Under the pieces are notes generated by a model, which saw nothing but the letters and a program-made list of their open reading frames with translations, had not been told where the DNA came from and searched no databases. A stretch of DNA of 64,000 bases, from assembly GCA_029945375.1 (NCBI GenBank), contig CM057066.1:806001-870000 (forward strand), given 5' to 3'. Shown here piece by piece: positions 35,300 through 45,362 of this stretch; the stretch's first letter is position 1, and every line of letters starts with the position of its first letter. The stretch comes from Agaricus subrufescens. Its lineage: Eukaryota; Basidiomycota; Agaricomycetes; Agaricales; Agaricaceae. The position numbers and the translations under genes are program-made.

Positions 35300-35765
35300 T
35301 TTTTATATGTGTTTATCTTCCTATTCTTAGAAACCAATGTTAGCCTGAATAGTGGCCTGAGTGCAGATCGGCAAATCGCCGTCCCTGAGTGCATCAGCTT
35401 CTGTAAATCCGAAGTACCGGCGTAAAGCTCCTTCACCTGGCCCAAAGTCGAACATATATTACTTTGCATCTGAAGACGATATTAGACGGTTTGAACACAA
35501 GATCGGAAAGGTGGATGTCCTCAGGATGTCCTTGAGTCGGAGGATTGGGATCCCCTTCGGGCTGTCTCCGATCTTCAGGCGATATGCACGAGGGGTCGGC
35601 ATGCCGTCAGGCTGCCCTGTGTCCACAGACAAAAAACTCAGGTATCCACCTGAACAAGAGGAAAGTGTTCCTACTTTAGACATTCTTCCGCGTCCAGAAG
35701 CTCGACACCTTGTGCAACCCCAACTACTTACACAATCTCGGATGTCCGCCGGTCCCGGGACTGGT
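35300..35765 (-). pseudogene. Unidentified ORF remnant, copy B (upstream of FMO4)
   Basis: This matches copy A (32230-32700). Readable blocks on the minus strand are DTGQPDGMPTPRAYRLK, IGDSPKGIPIL and, in another frame, FGPGEGALRRYFGFTEAD followed by LRDGDLPICTQAT. The second half is better preserved than in copy A. I do not recognise the family. Frame changes between blocks mean decay or unresolved introns. Confidence 0.45.
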
Positions 35766-35984
35766 CTATTCGGAATTATCGATTATCCACAAACTGCTTA
35801 TATCTGCGTGCCTGACAAGTGGACAATGAACGTTTCCCGAGACCCCGTTGCCAGGTTGCCTGTGAGAGATCCTCAAAGTGGGAAGCACTGCCATAGTAGC
35901 ACTAGTCGAACTCTGACTGCTCTGACTGGAGTGTGGTACCCCCAAGTCATCGCTTAACTGATGATGCACAGCATTCATCCGTTC

Positions 35985-36330
35985 AACTCAAGGCCCTACG
36001 GCGACTCTGCGTTACATTTTCGGATCCAGTTTTCCCATTCTAGTTTCCCTTGACAAGACGAGGTTCAAGTTGTTTTATCACCTTAGGCCACTTCATCTGA
36101 AGTTTTCCTCAATCAGTAGAAAATCCAGCAATCGTAGTACCCTTTGCAGCGGCACCTTTGAGAGTACGGCCATACTCACAGTTACACCGACTAGTCGTAT
36201 ACGTGCTAATGATGTAAGTGCATGCTTACATTTACGACCTTATGTTCACGCACGTGACCAAATGGTTTTTCCGATAGATCTCCAAAGTCGCCACAGATTG
36301 GGAAAAAAAATACTGCAACAAGAGACAAAA
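35985..36330 (-). pseudogene. Eroded monooxygenase exons, copy B
   Basis: This corresponds to copy A. The last-exon relic is at about 36005-36065 (CGTTACATTTTCGGATCCAG). The GDA-region exon remnant is around 36245-36275 (GTGACCAAATGG, compare GTCCAAGTGGTC in FMO4). It is more degraded than copy A and carries a 16-bp inverted repeat around the second remnant (36232-36247 and 36336-36351). Confidence 0.6.
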
Positions 36331-36973
36331 ACCACGAACATAAGGTCGTAATAGTACAGTACTACCAAGCGGATATTTCAATTGTTACATAGACAAAAGT
36401 AAGATGGAAAGAACGCTCCAACTTGACAGTAAAAAACAAAAAGCTACTTAGTCCTGGTACTAGTCTTAATAATGTAGGGAGACAACGTCCCCCCAACAAA
36501 GAGAGCTAGGAGAGGTGGAGTCCAGGAAGTATAAGCAATAAGGAGGAATGGCGAAGTCGCTCAACTCTCCTTCCTCTCCAACACCCACGCATAGTCGCTA
36601 TATCTTTCTTGATCGACTTAAAACCACACAAAACATCCCAATTCACCAATTAATAAAAAGCTCTATAACTAAGTTACATAAACTTATCTCCAGAAAAGAG
36701 AGATAATCAAAAAAACGAGAAATAAAAAAAAATTACATGCAACAAGCAAAAGAACAAACGTTTTGCAAAACCAAATGTCGAGGGGAAAAAAAACCGATGT
36801 CAATAAAACGAGCTAGTAAACTTCGTATACGGATTAAATGAAAAAAAAACCAAACCAAATCATTAGAAAGGGGCGGGCCAAGTCATCATCATAAACAAAA
36901 AAAAAAGGACTTCGAGAGTTATACATACACAAAGAAAAATTATTGTCTAGAAAAAACGATCAAATCTCTTCAG

Positions 36974-39829
36974 TCATCGTTTACGTTTCCCACCAACAGT
37001 CTCTCCCTCAATTCCCACTGCATCACCCCCACCCATCCCTAAATCACCATCACCACCATCACCCCCAGCACTGATAGCAATCGGTGCTACTTGGCTGATA
37101 ACATTCACTAAAATCGGTGAATCGCCTCTCGATTCCGCTCCTGGACTTCCCCACACCGCACTTGATCCGTTGTCTCCTGTACCGAGATTGGCTTGGACTG
37201 GAGGGGTATTTGAATTATTGATGGGGATAGTATTAGTCGGCTGTGGTGAGTCTTGTTGTGCTGTCGTTGGCGCTTGTGCCATATCAGAGTCTTCGTCATC
37301 ACCTGAGAGCACACCTTCGGGATTAGGTGATAGTGATGGTCGTGCGTCTTGAAATGGATTAACACCTTTCATAAGTTGTGAGCATGTCTGACACAGATAA
37401 CACATGGATTTCATAAGAACGTAAAGCAGTAGCCCAAAATAGGCACCAAGTATTGCCCCACACATCGGATGGGAGATCCCGCATCGAAGCAAGCGGGATA
37501 ACAAAGTGGTCAACCCACATCCCCGCACAACGTCAAGCACGTGGGGGTGCTTTGTCCAAGAAACAAAGAAAGCGAGTCCCACTTCGTCACCGATGACAAA
37601 ATAGGCATCATGGATCAAATAATCCATCCACCTAACTCCGATACAACACACACACGGCCAATTTCGACCATACCACGCCCCGCATCAAAAAAAGAAAGAA
37701 GGTGATGGAGTAGCACAGGCGGAAGAGGGAAAAAACGCGAAAAAAAGTGCAAGGCCCCTGAGCCTGATACTCTGGACCAGAACCCAGTACACCTCGAAAA
37801 AGATCCTCGAGACCCAAGTAAACAAAAAAAGAAATGAAGGCCCAAGAGCCCTGCTCGGAAGGGCCATGGAAGGGCCATGTTCGTGAACGCCATATGTGAT
37901 GGATGGTATGTGACAGTAAACGAGATTGGTATCACAACGTGATTTGTTCAATATAGCCAACAACGATGGCGGTGTCCACCATCAATGCGACAAACATAGA
38001 TTCGAAGATGTACCCGTTTCGAGCCAAACGGGCACAGAGTGAGACCGCTATACAAGAGCGCGAAGGAGCAGGGAACGGTTTTGTGCAGTGAGGGTGTGAC
38101 AGCGCGGCAACAAGGCCCGAGATGTCCAAAATAGAAAAATAGGGCAGGGCCGGCACTCCATATAGGGGCCGCAAGATGAACCAAGTAACAGCACACATGC
38201 AGAAATGATAGAGAAAATAAAAGACAATGAAACGGAAAAAACAAATTCAAAAAACGAATAAGTCTACTCACCACCTTCATCCTCCTCTGGTTCCTCAGGT
38301 ACGACCGCAGGCCTCTCGTCTCCGATTGCCCGAGCGTTCGGATTGACAGGTCCATCAACGTCCATTCTCTCATCCCCGTCATCCACCCTTCCACCTCCAG
38401 GCGACGGCGGTGATGCTACACCATCCCCAATCAATTTCTCCACATCACTACCACATTCCCAACTCCCCTCGTCAACTTCTACATCTTCTTCCAGATCCGC
38501 GAAAGTCCGACATATAGGGCATGAGAATGCTGGATGATGCTGTTCTAGAACGGGTTTGATACATTTATAGTGGAAGGCATGAGAACAAGGGGCAATGAAA
38601 AGTGCTTGGCGGATGGTAACACTGAATAAGCCTATGCGGGATGATGTTAGTCACCGCGGCATGTAATGGAGAAGGAGAACGTGTAACGTACAGATACAAC
38701 AATCGGGTATACCTAGGTTTTTGGATTTTCCGGCGTTATTGGCAGAAGGCGAGGCCGATGCTGGGCCAGTCGCTGGTAACGCGAGAGCCCTTATGTTCTT
38801 GAATGCATTAGTGCTAGATAGCACCGTCAGACGATGTCCCGAGAAGATAGGAAAGACTAACTTGAAAGCGTTAACTCCTGCCTGCCATTCCCTGCCAACC
38901 TCGACTCTAATCTTCACACTCTTGTAAATATCCTCCGTTCCTCCCTGATAATCTACACCTAGCTGCAAAACGTCTCCATCCTTTATCTGGAAAGGTCTGC
39001 TCTCCGTTCCCGCCGAACTCAGCCGCACATGGTTCAAAAACGTTCCAGAACTGCTCTTCGTATCCCGAATGAAAAACTTTCCGCCTCCTTCAACCCAAAT
39101 CTCCGCATGGGCCCTGGAGACAACTTTCGATCTGAAAGCGAGCTTGTTCGAGTTGATGGAATTAATGGCGGAAAGTCCCAGCCCGGAGCGATCGGTAAAA
39201 CGACCGATACGTAGAGGGGGGTCATTTTCACGGAGATCCCGACCGATAGGATCGAATCGGAGAGAACGTCTGGAGTCGAGTTGAGGGACAAGTCGGATGC
39301 GGTGGGATGAAGAATTGGCATTGTTGGATTGCGAGGGCGCTGTTGCCGCTTGGGGCGGTGTCGGTCCTTGCGTCTGTTGGCCATGTGATGTCGAATTAGG
39401 CGCCGTCTGACCAGGTTCGACAACCCCGGCAAAAGTCAGCGCCGTTTGTGTAGCGGGGGACATAGCATGGGCAGGAGCGTGGCCCTGGTTGTTGTGGGCC
39501 TGGTTGGAATTTTGATTCTGACTTTGTTGTTGTTGAACATTCCCCGCTGATCGTCTGCGGCGGAGCATGTGGGTGATGGTCAGGCCTGAGGACTGCTGGG
39601 GCTGGGAGGTCGAGGGCTGCATCTGGGCGGCGGTTGCGGGCGCGCCGGTCAAACCTTGAGAGCGGCGACTACGTGAGCTGAGCGGTCCTGGCGACGGCGA
39701 CTGGGGCGGCGGTGGTGAGAGCTCACTGTCTGCGATGGTGTTGGAGTTACCCTGGGACGAGTTTCTGGGTCTGCCTCTGAGTAGGGAGCCGAGGATGGTT
39801 GTGCGGGACGGCGGGGACTCTGGTTCCAT
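36974..39829 (-). CDS. FHA-RING E3 ubiquitin ligase (Dma1/Dma2-like)
   Basis: Dma proteins are checkpoint ubiquitin ligases that read phospho-threonine through the FHA domain and delay mitotic exit and septation. Four exons (39829-38862, 38813-38692, 38631-38272, 37365-36974) join in frame to 613 residues. The N-terminal about 180 residues are Gln/Pro/Ser-rich. The FHA domain follows (LRIGRFTDRSG, SRAHAEIWVEGGGKFFIRD, TKSSSGTFLNHVRLS). The RING has DCCICLFSV, APCSHAFHYKCIKPVL and SCPICRTF. The tail is acidic, then Pro/Gly-rich, ending in a basic GGKRKR. The ATG at 39829 is chosen because the frame upstream opens only with GTG and a TATA-like run lies at about 39876-39885. The last intron, about 906 bp, is unusually long; the final exon is therefore less certain. 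Confidence 0.88.
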
Positions 39830-39875
39830 GTGGTGGTAGTGGGTAGAGAGAGATCTGTCAACCCCTGTCACGCTT

Positions 39876-39885
39876 TATATATATA
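39876..39885 (-). promoter_or_regulatory. TATA-like box of the FHA-RING gene
   Basis: The minus-strand run TATATATATAAAG ends about 47 bp before the ATG at 39829 and begins at the stop codon of the upstream GH16 gene (39888-39890). The core promoter of one gene therefore abuts the coding end of its neighbour. Confidence 0.45.
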
Positions 39886-39887
39886 TT

Positions 39888-41364
39888 CTAGGCCCACAGT
39901 ACAAGCCCGACCAACACTACAAACAGGCACTCTACCCTCGCCCACCACACCCCCTTTCCCTGCAGCGCCGGCGTCGCCGCAGACTTGGACGAAGACGACG
40001 CAGGCGACGACGACGTCGAGGGAGACGGCCCAGTACTGTTCGCACTATACACTCGTACATAATTCACCTCAAAATACGCATTCCCATAAGCGGTCCCATT
40101 GTTAATCACATAGTCTTGGTAACATTGCCCCGCACAGGTCTGGGGGAAAAACTGAGGCGATCCGGCAAAGTCTGCACATCAAAAAAAAGTGTCAGGTTCA
40201 ATTGGAGTATCATAATCAGACAAGGAACCACACTCACCGCCACAGAGTGTGATATCAAAAATGATGTTTTGCGGTGTGAAAAATTCTTGAGTGTTACAAC
40301 CTGTCGAGGGATAGTTTCCCATCGGCTTTCCAAATGTTGACGTATCTATCGAAGTCGCGTTGTTCTTCAACGAGTCCGGCACGTTTTTACGTTCAAACAT
40401 CCAGATGCTGTCAAAAAATAAATCAATAAATCAAAGAAAATAAATGCAAGATTAGTGTATACACTTACGAAATACCATTGTTAGAAAATTCTGTAACAAA
40501 CGCTCCTCCTCCCGCAGCGGCAAAAGCTTCGCCATATGACGCCGGATCATTATAAGTGGTAATACACCCACTGGGCCCAGTGCAATCCGTGCCATTTATA
40601 AAAGTCGAAATTTGCTGGGGGTCCTTTTGCATGCACCCCGCAGTTGTATGCAGCCCCATCTGGGGATTCGGATTCATATTGATCCCCTCCATTATATCAA
40701 TTTCACCTCCAGTAGGCCAAGTTTGGCCAGGTTCGAGATGCGCGGTAGTCCACCTAGAGACAGAAATTGACGTAAGGTTATAGAAATGAACGGCATAGGG
40801 ACTCGTGTGATGCTCACATCGCTGGCCACACCGAACACTAAGGGGTGACGTTAAATGACATATCAGATGGAGCCGAAACACCAAAAAAAACTCACACCAA
40901 ACGGAATATGGAACACATCAAACACGAAAACCGACCCGATGCCGTACGCATCGTCCGTCGTAATCCGCACAGTCCTCCTCTTCTCATTAAAAGGCACAAA
41001 CGAGGTATTGTCCACTTTCATTACCACATGCCCAGAATTCTTATCAACAAACGCAAGGTCCGACGAATTATCCTTAGTCACAAAACTAGCCAAATCGATG
41101 AGAACAGGGACACAAGAATGGAATGAACCACATACATCGCATCACCATTCGTCACATTATCAACTAGATCCCATTGCTCAGCGAAAGACAATAGAGAAGA
41201 AAAAACAAAAACAACGCACAGCTGCCATAGAAACTCCAACCATCAAAAAAGCTCGGTCCAGAATAATCCCGCACAAGTCCATACTGCGTCGAACTCGCGC
41301 CCTTCACCACGCCAATCCCTCCCAACAACAAACAAAAGAACAAGTAACAAACGGATAACATCAT
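39888..41364 (-). CDS. Glycoside hydrolase family 16, GPI-type beta-glucanase/transglycosylase
   Basis: GH16 enzymes cleave or remodel beta-1,3(4)-glucans, here probably at the cell wall. The ATG at 41364 gives a signal peptide (MMLSVCYLFFCLLLGGIGVV). The mature start is SFFDGWSFYGS, spliced across a 56-nt intron (41219-41164) to FDNVTNGDA. Later exons give VRITTDDAYGIGSV, FGCSVWPAMWT and the catalytic block GEIDIMEGIN (nucleophile and acid/base Glu in ExDxxE). After the catalytic domain a Ser/Pro-rich linker leads to a hydrophobic C-terminus (VECLFVVLVGLVLWA), the layout of a GPI-anchored protein. Six or more introns are present, all fitting GT-AG. The stop is only 58 bp before the FHA-RING ATG. 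Confidence 0.92.
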
Positions 41365-42997
41365 CTTCCAAACTTCCAGTCCGCAGGGGGTAGCCAAGTC
41401 ACAGACGACTACACAACGTTGATATTTCTTCGGGGTATAAGAGCGGGAAAGAGTCTGTGTCTATACGTTCAAAGTTTACTGAGGTGAGAAGGTAATGGGA
41501 GAAACAAAGAAGTAGTGAATGAAGCAGCAAAAACCGAAAAGCTATAAACCCGCATACCCCACTTATTTATAGTAATCCCTGGGAGTCCGAGGCTCCATAT
41601 AGGAGTTCTTTCCAGCTGCGGACACAGCCAGACCCTCCACCTCCAGGCTTCTTGTGCTCAATCTGCCGTTATGTTTTGGAGCAATGTGGTGCCTATAACA
41701 ACACTAATCATTAATCATTTCACAGAAATCAATGCCCAACTCGCCGCTTCTCGCATGGTGCGACTAAAAGCATGTGGCCCGGACACTTTACGCCGGTCGC
41801 CGTCCTGCTAATTATAGCCAGTCGTTTTCTCAAAATAAACCCCCCGATCGCCAGACACATACACAGCTGTGGTTATCATATATACCCAAGCGGTTCGGAA
41901 GAGACCTCAGGGCCACGTACCTCCCTCTCCTAACTCCCCATTAATCTTTTCCTCAAGTAGAAAAAAGAAACCCCCAACATTATCCCACAATCATAACAAT
42001 CCACCTAACAACAATCAAAAAAAAACCCAAAGTTCCGAAAAGACCGCCGGGCCACGTCCCTCCCTCTCCTAACTCCCCATTAATTGTTTCTTCAAGTAGA
42101 AAAAAAAACCCCAAATATTATCCCACAATCGAAACAATCCACTAAACAACACACCCGAAAAAAACGCAGTAACATATCATACCAAAATCTGATGGCCAAA
42201 AAAAAAAAACAATGATTGCCGCACTTGTCTCCGTATTCACCGACTACCAAAAAATTCCTCCATGCTCATAATCGCTCATAACCGAAAGGCATTAACTCGG
42301 CCACACCACATAAAAACGGAGAATCTTACCCATACATTCCCCTGATACATCCCACAAGTATGCATACCTTCTTCTCACCCCTTAAAACCCCACGTTGGCT
42401 TTCTCAAATACTCTCTCACTGTGTGCCTTTACCTCGACACAAGCTCAATCAAAGATACACAAAAAAGTCAATTTCATCAAAAGATTTGAGCGGACCCCTG
42501 GCCCGCAAACTCCCAGCATCTATAATTAAACATACTCTTGATCAATCACTCTCCCTCCCTCTCTCTCCGTCCTTTATCAGGACTAAAGACTGTTGGCGCA
42601 AATCCAAGACCATGAATGAGTCAAAGGATTACACAAATCACCAGAACTAGAAAATTACTATATCATGTACTTTTTCAAGGAGACTATGCATCCACCCGAA
42701 ACACGAAAAACAATCATCCGTCGGACAGAAGTTCATCCTCGGAGACATAGGAGACAGAAAAATAATATTATCATCAGCCCCAACCGGGGAAAACCCAACT
42801 ACCGTCGGCCTGACTCATCAACACTGAATACTGACCCGTCACAGAAGCCATAGGGAATCCCAAAAAGCCGAAAATCACGTTCAACAAGTCTCCTTAAAAT
42901 CAAGTCCAACGGTCTATAGTCATTAGACTACTCAAGTAAGTAACTTTCCAGCTTTCCAACTAACAAAACAGTCTAAAAAGCCACCAAAAATTCACCC
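41365..42997. other. Gene-free spacer upstream of GH16, A/C-rich on the plus strand
   Basis: The GH16 promoter region (TATTTATAGTAAT near 41562-41574) followed by about 1.3 kb that is strongly depleted in G on the plus strand. Apart from the direct repeat annotated separately I see no gene. It ends at the target site of the retrotransposon. Confidence 0.55.
41893..42151. repeat. Two direct repeats, period 139 bp
   Basis: Copies begin at 41893 (GTTCGGAAGAGACC) and 42032 (GTTCCGAAAAGACC) and share about 120 bp, including CTCCCTCTCCTAACTCCCC and a following TATCCCACAATC block. They differ by a handful of substitutions. They lie in the noncoding spacer, so this looks like an old local duplication. 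Confidence 0.85.
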
Positions 42998-43002
42998 CCG
43001 AC
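42998..43002. repeat. Target-site duplication, left copy (CCGAC)
   Basis: The five bases CCGAC directly precede the left LTR and recur at 49267-49271 directly after the right LTR. This is the expected size for Ty3/gypsy integration. Confidence 0.9.
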
Positions 43003-43256
43003 TGTAAGCACGGGGCCTCACTTACGACACGCAGTCAGATACGTAGGCACAACGTATATTCCGATAAAGGAAAAGAGTCCTTATGATACGCGTATACGAA
43101 GAGAGAGATATAGAGAGAAAGAGAACAAGATGTAAGAGGGAGAGATGATGGATGAAAGAAGGTAACCCGTTATCGCTTAGAGCGGCCCTTTATATATGGC
43201 CAGTTAGTGATCGGTCAGTGACGTCAGCTCTTGTCAGTAGTAAGCTCTTGCTTACA
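43003..43256 (-). repeat. 3' LTR of the chromovirus (left in window)
   Basis: 254 bp, differing from the other LTR at one visible position. The final 16 bp contain the hairpin GTAAGC-TCTT-GCTTAC. A CRE-type palindrome TGACGTCA is at 43219-43226 and a TATA-like run at about 43186-43199. Confidence 0.95.
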
Positions 43257-43269
43257 CTCCTCCCCGCCC
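43257..43269 (-). other. Polypurine tract
   Basis: On the minus strand GGGCGGGGAGGAG lies immediately upstream of the 3' LTR. This is the expected position for the plus-strand DNA primer of reverse transcription. Confidence 0.75.
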
Positions 43270-43541
43270 ACAACAGAGAAGCCACCAGGAAAAAAAAAGG
43301 GAAAAAAGAGAGAAAGAGGGAGAAAATAAGAAAAAGGAAACACAGGATGCGCAAAGACAAGGTAGACTAGCTATCTAAATCCGTGCGCAGCTGCAATAAA
43401 AAACCCTGGTGCCATTCAGGGAAAAAGCATACCGCAGGCAGGAGAGAAAAGGAAAAGAAAAACAATAAAAACAATAAAAACAAAAACAAAGAGAAAAAAA
43501 AGCAACAAGGACAGCAGGAACAAAGAAAAAACTGAACTACG

Positions 43542-45362
43542 TTACTTGATCAGGTGACCGTGGGTATCCAAGCCCGAACGCTCAAAGAACCTGTCCAAAG
43601 CTGCCAGGTCCTTCACCTCACGGCCTGGCAACCACTCGCTTTCTTCAACCGGGTAGCCCACATACTTCACCCGGTAACTCCAACCCCGACCCACTGGCCG
43701 ACGCTCCAGAATATCCTCGACCTCGGCCTCGCCCTTATCATCCAACGGGGGTCTCTCGAAAACGACGTCGTCATTCCCAACCCATGGCCGCACCAGGGAG
43801 GCGTGGAAAGTCTCCGTCGCAGCTGCGTTCCCTGGCCGGGGGATCTCGAGCGTGACCGTGCTGTGCGCGAGGTCCAACTTACGGACAACATACGGGCCCT
43901 CAAAGCGGGGCAACAACTTCGCCACCACCTTCTGGCCCTCGGCCCCCATCCGCTTGCGACGATTAGCCGTCGATAACTTCACGCGATCACCCACTCCAAA
44001 CGGCAATTCCGACGCGTCGCGCGATTTATTGGCATGGAAAGCTTGCACGACCTTGTGCTGCAACAACGAATCCCTCGCCTGGGCCTCCAGTGCACGGATG
44101 CGGCTCAAAAAGGACGCGGGGTCCTCCGGAGGAGCAACAGGCTCTGCAACGAGCGGGGGGATCACGCGCGGAGAGAAGCCCATACGCAGCTGGAAACCGG
44201 TGAGCCCTGTCGAAGCGTTTTGTGTGTTCATCATCGCGAAACGGATGGCGGGCAACGCCTTCACCCAACCTTTCTGCAAATTGTTGACATGTGCACGCAG
44301 GCACTGATTCAACGTCTTGTTCGTCCGCTCGCTGGCGCTGTCGGTCTCCGGGTGGAACGAGGACGACATCTTCAGCGACGTCCCGGTGAGTCCATGCAGG
44401 GTCCGCCAGAACGTCGACGTGAACAGCTTGTCACGGTCTGACACAATTTCCAGGGGCAGCCCGTTTTCGCAATACCAGTTGGTGAAAAACAAGTGCGCGA
44501 CGTCGGCCGCGGAGGCCCGCAACGTTGTGGGGATCAGACGCACGTCTGCGCCCAACCGATCCGTGATCGTTAATACGCAATCAAAACCCTCCTCCTCGGG
44601 GAAGGGACCGACGAAATCCATGGCGACGGCCTGAAAACAGTGATCAGGCACCGGAAGAGGATGCAAGGGGCCGAACGGCTTCTTGGTGGACGACTTCACT
44701 CTTTGACATGTATCACAACACGGCACATAGATACGTTCCAAATCACTATACATCCCCGGCCAGTAGAATGAACCGCGCAGGGCCTCATAGGACTTATCCA
44801 GCCCAAAATGACCAAGCGCGTCGTGGGCCAGGGTGAAAATGGTCTCCCTGACGTTTCCTGTCCGTGGTACGACCAACCTCCCTTCAAAGAACAGGAGGCC
44901 ACCTCGCATCGAGACGTTGGGGGTAGTCGGCCACGTTGCCAGCAGCTTACTGCACCAGGTGTCGCTTTTGTAGCCCTCCTTAATCACCGCCCGTAACTCA
45001 TCATCCACAGCGACCTCAGATGTAGCGGCCACCACTGGCTCCACTATGCAGCAAAGCGCCGGAGCCCACCGCGCCTGAACAGAAGCCTCCACGTCGAGCA
45101 GGCTGCACACTGCTATCTCAAGCTCGTCCATTTGATCGTAGGGCGACATGTGGAAGGCATCCGCTTCCGAACAGGCAGAGGTGAACACGGTCCGCGAGAG
45201 AGCGTCCGCGGCGGCATTATCCTCCCCACGTAGGTAGACGATAGTAAAATCGTATTGTTGAAGAAATTCCATCCACCTTGCTTGCCTCCGGGAGAGGTGC
45301 TTCTGAGACTGAAAACACTCAAGCGTGCGTGCGATGGTCAGTGAGCACTGTGAACGGCACAC
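43542..45362 (-). pseudogene. Retrotransposon pol, distal part: end of RNase H, integrase, chromodomain
   Basis: This frame is open for about 600 codons but is shifted +1 from the upstream gag-pol frame, so it lacks its own natural start. It shows the end of RNase H with VYLRGEDNAAADALSR and the integrase zinc module (HDALGHFGLDKSYEAL, CCDTCQRVKS). The integrase core carboxylates sit in AMDFVGPF, EIVSDRDKLF and HPETDSASERTNKT. The C-terminal chromodomain reads YRVKYVGYPVEESEWLP. The chromodomain normally steers integration to heterochromatin marks. The reading-frame loss is at the small duplication at 45323-45333; downstream the frame is intact to the stop at 43542. Confidence 0.93.

Larger units (their letters stand above)
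33231..36330. repeat. Segmental duplication unit B (about 3.1 kb)
   Basis: The second copy of the unit at 30145-33230, in direct orientation, holding FMO4, ORF remnant B and the second eroded monooxygenase. Unit B's distal end continues to an A-rich tract homologous with that of unit A (compare 33165-33200 with 36290-36330). Borders are approximate. Confidence 0.85.

Noticed and set aside
37615..38394. Several hydrophobic minus frames between the RING exon and the proposed last exon
   Set aside because: They overlap each other in different frames and lack homology; most likely intron sequence.
39830..39871. Upstream start for the FHA-RING protein (frame opening at 39871)
   Set aside because: The codon there is GTG, not ATG, and it lies upstream of the expected transcription start given the TATA-like run.
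45319..45362. Programmed +1 frameshift between two retrotransposon ORFs
   Set aside because: The junction lies inside RNase H, not at a gag/pol border, and is explained by a 4-bp tandem duplication.
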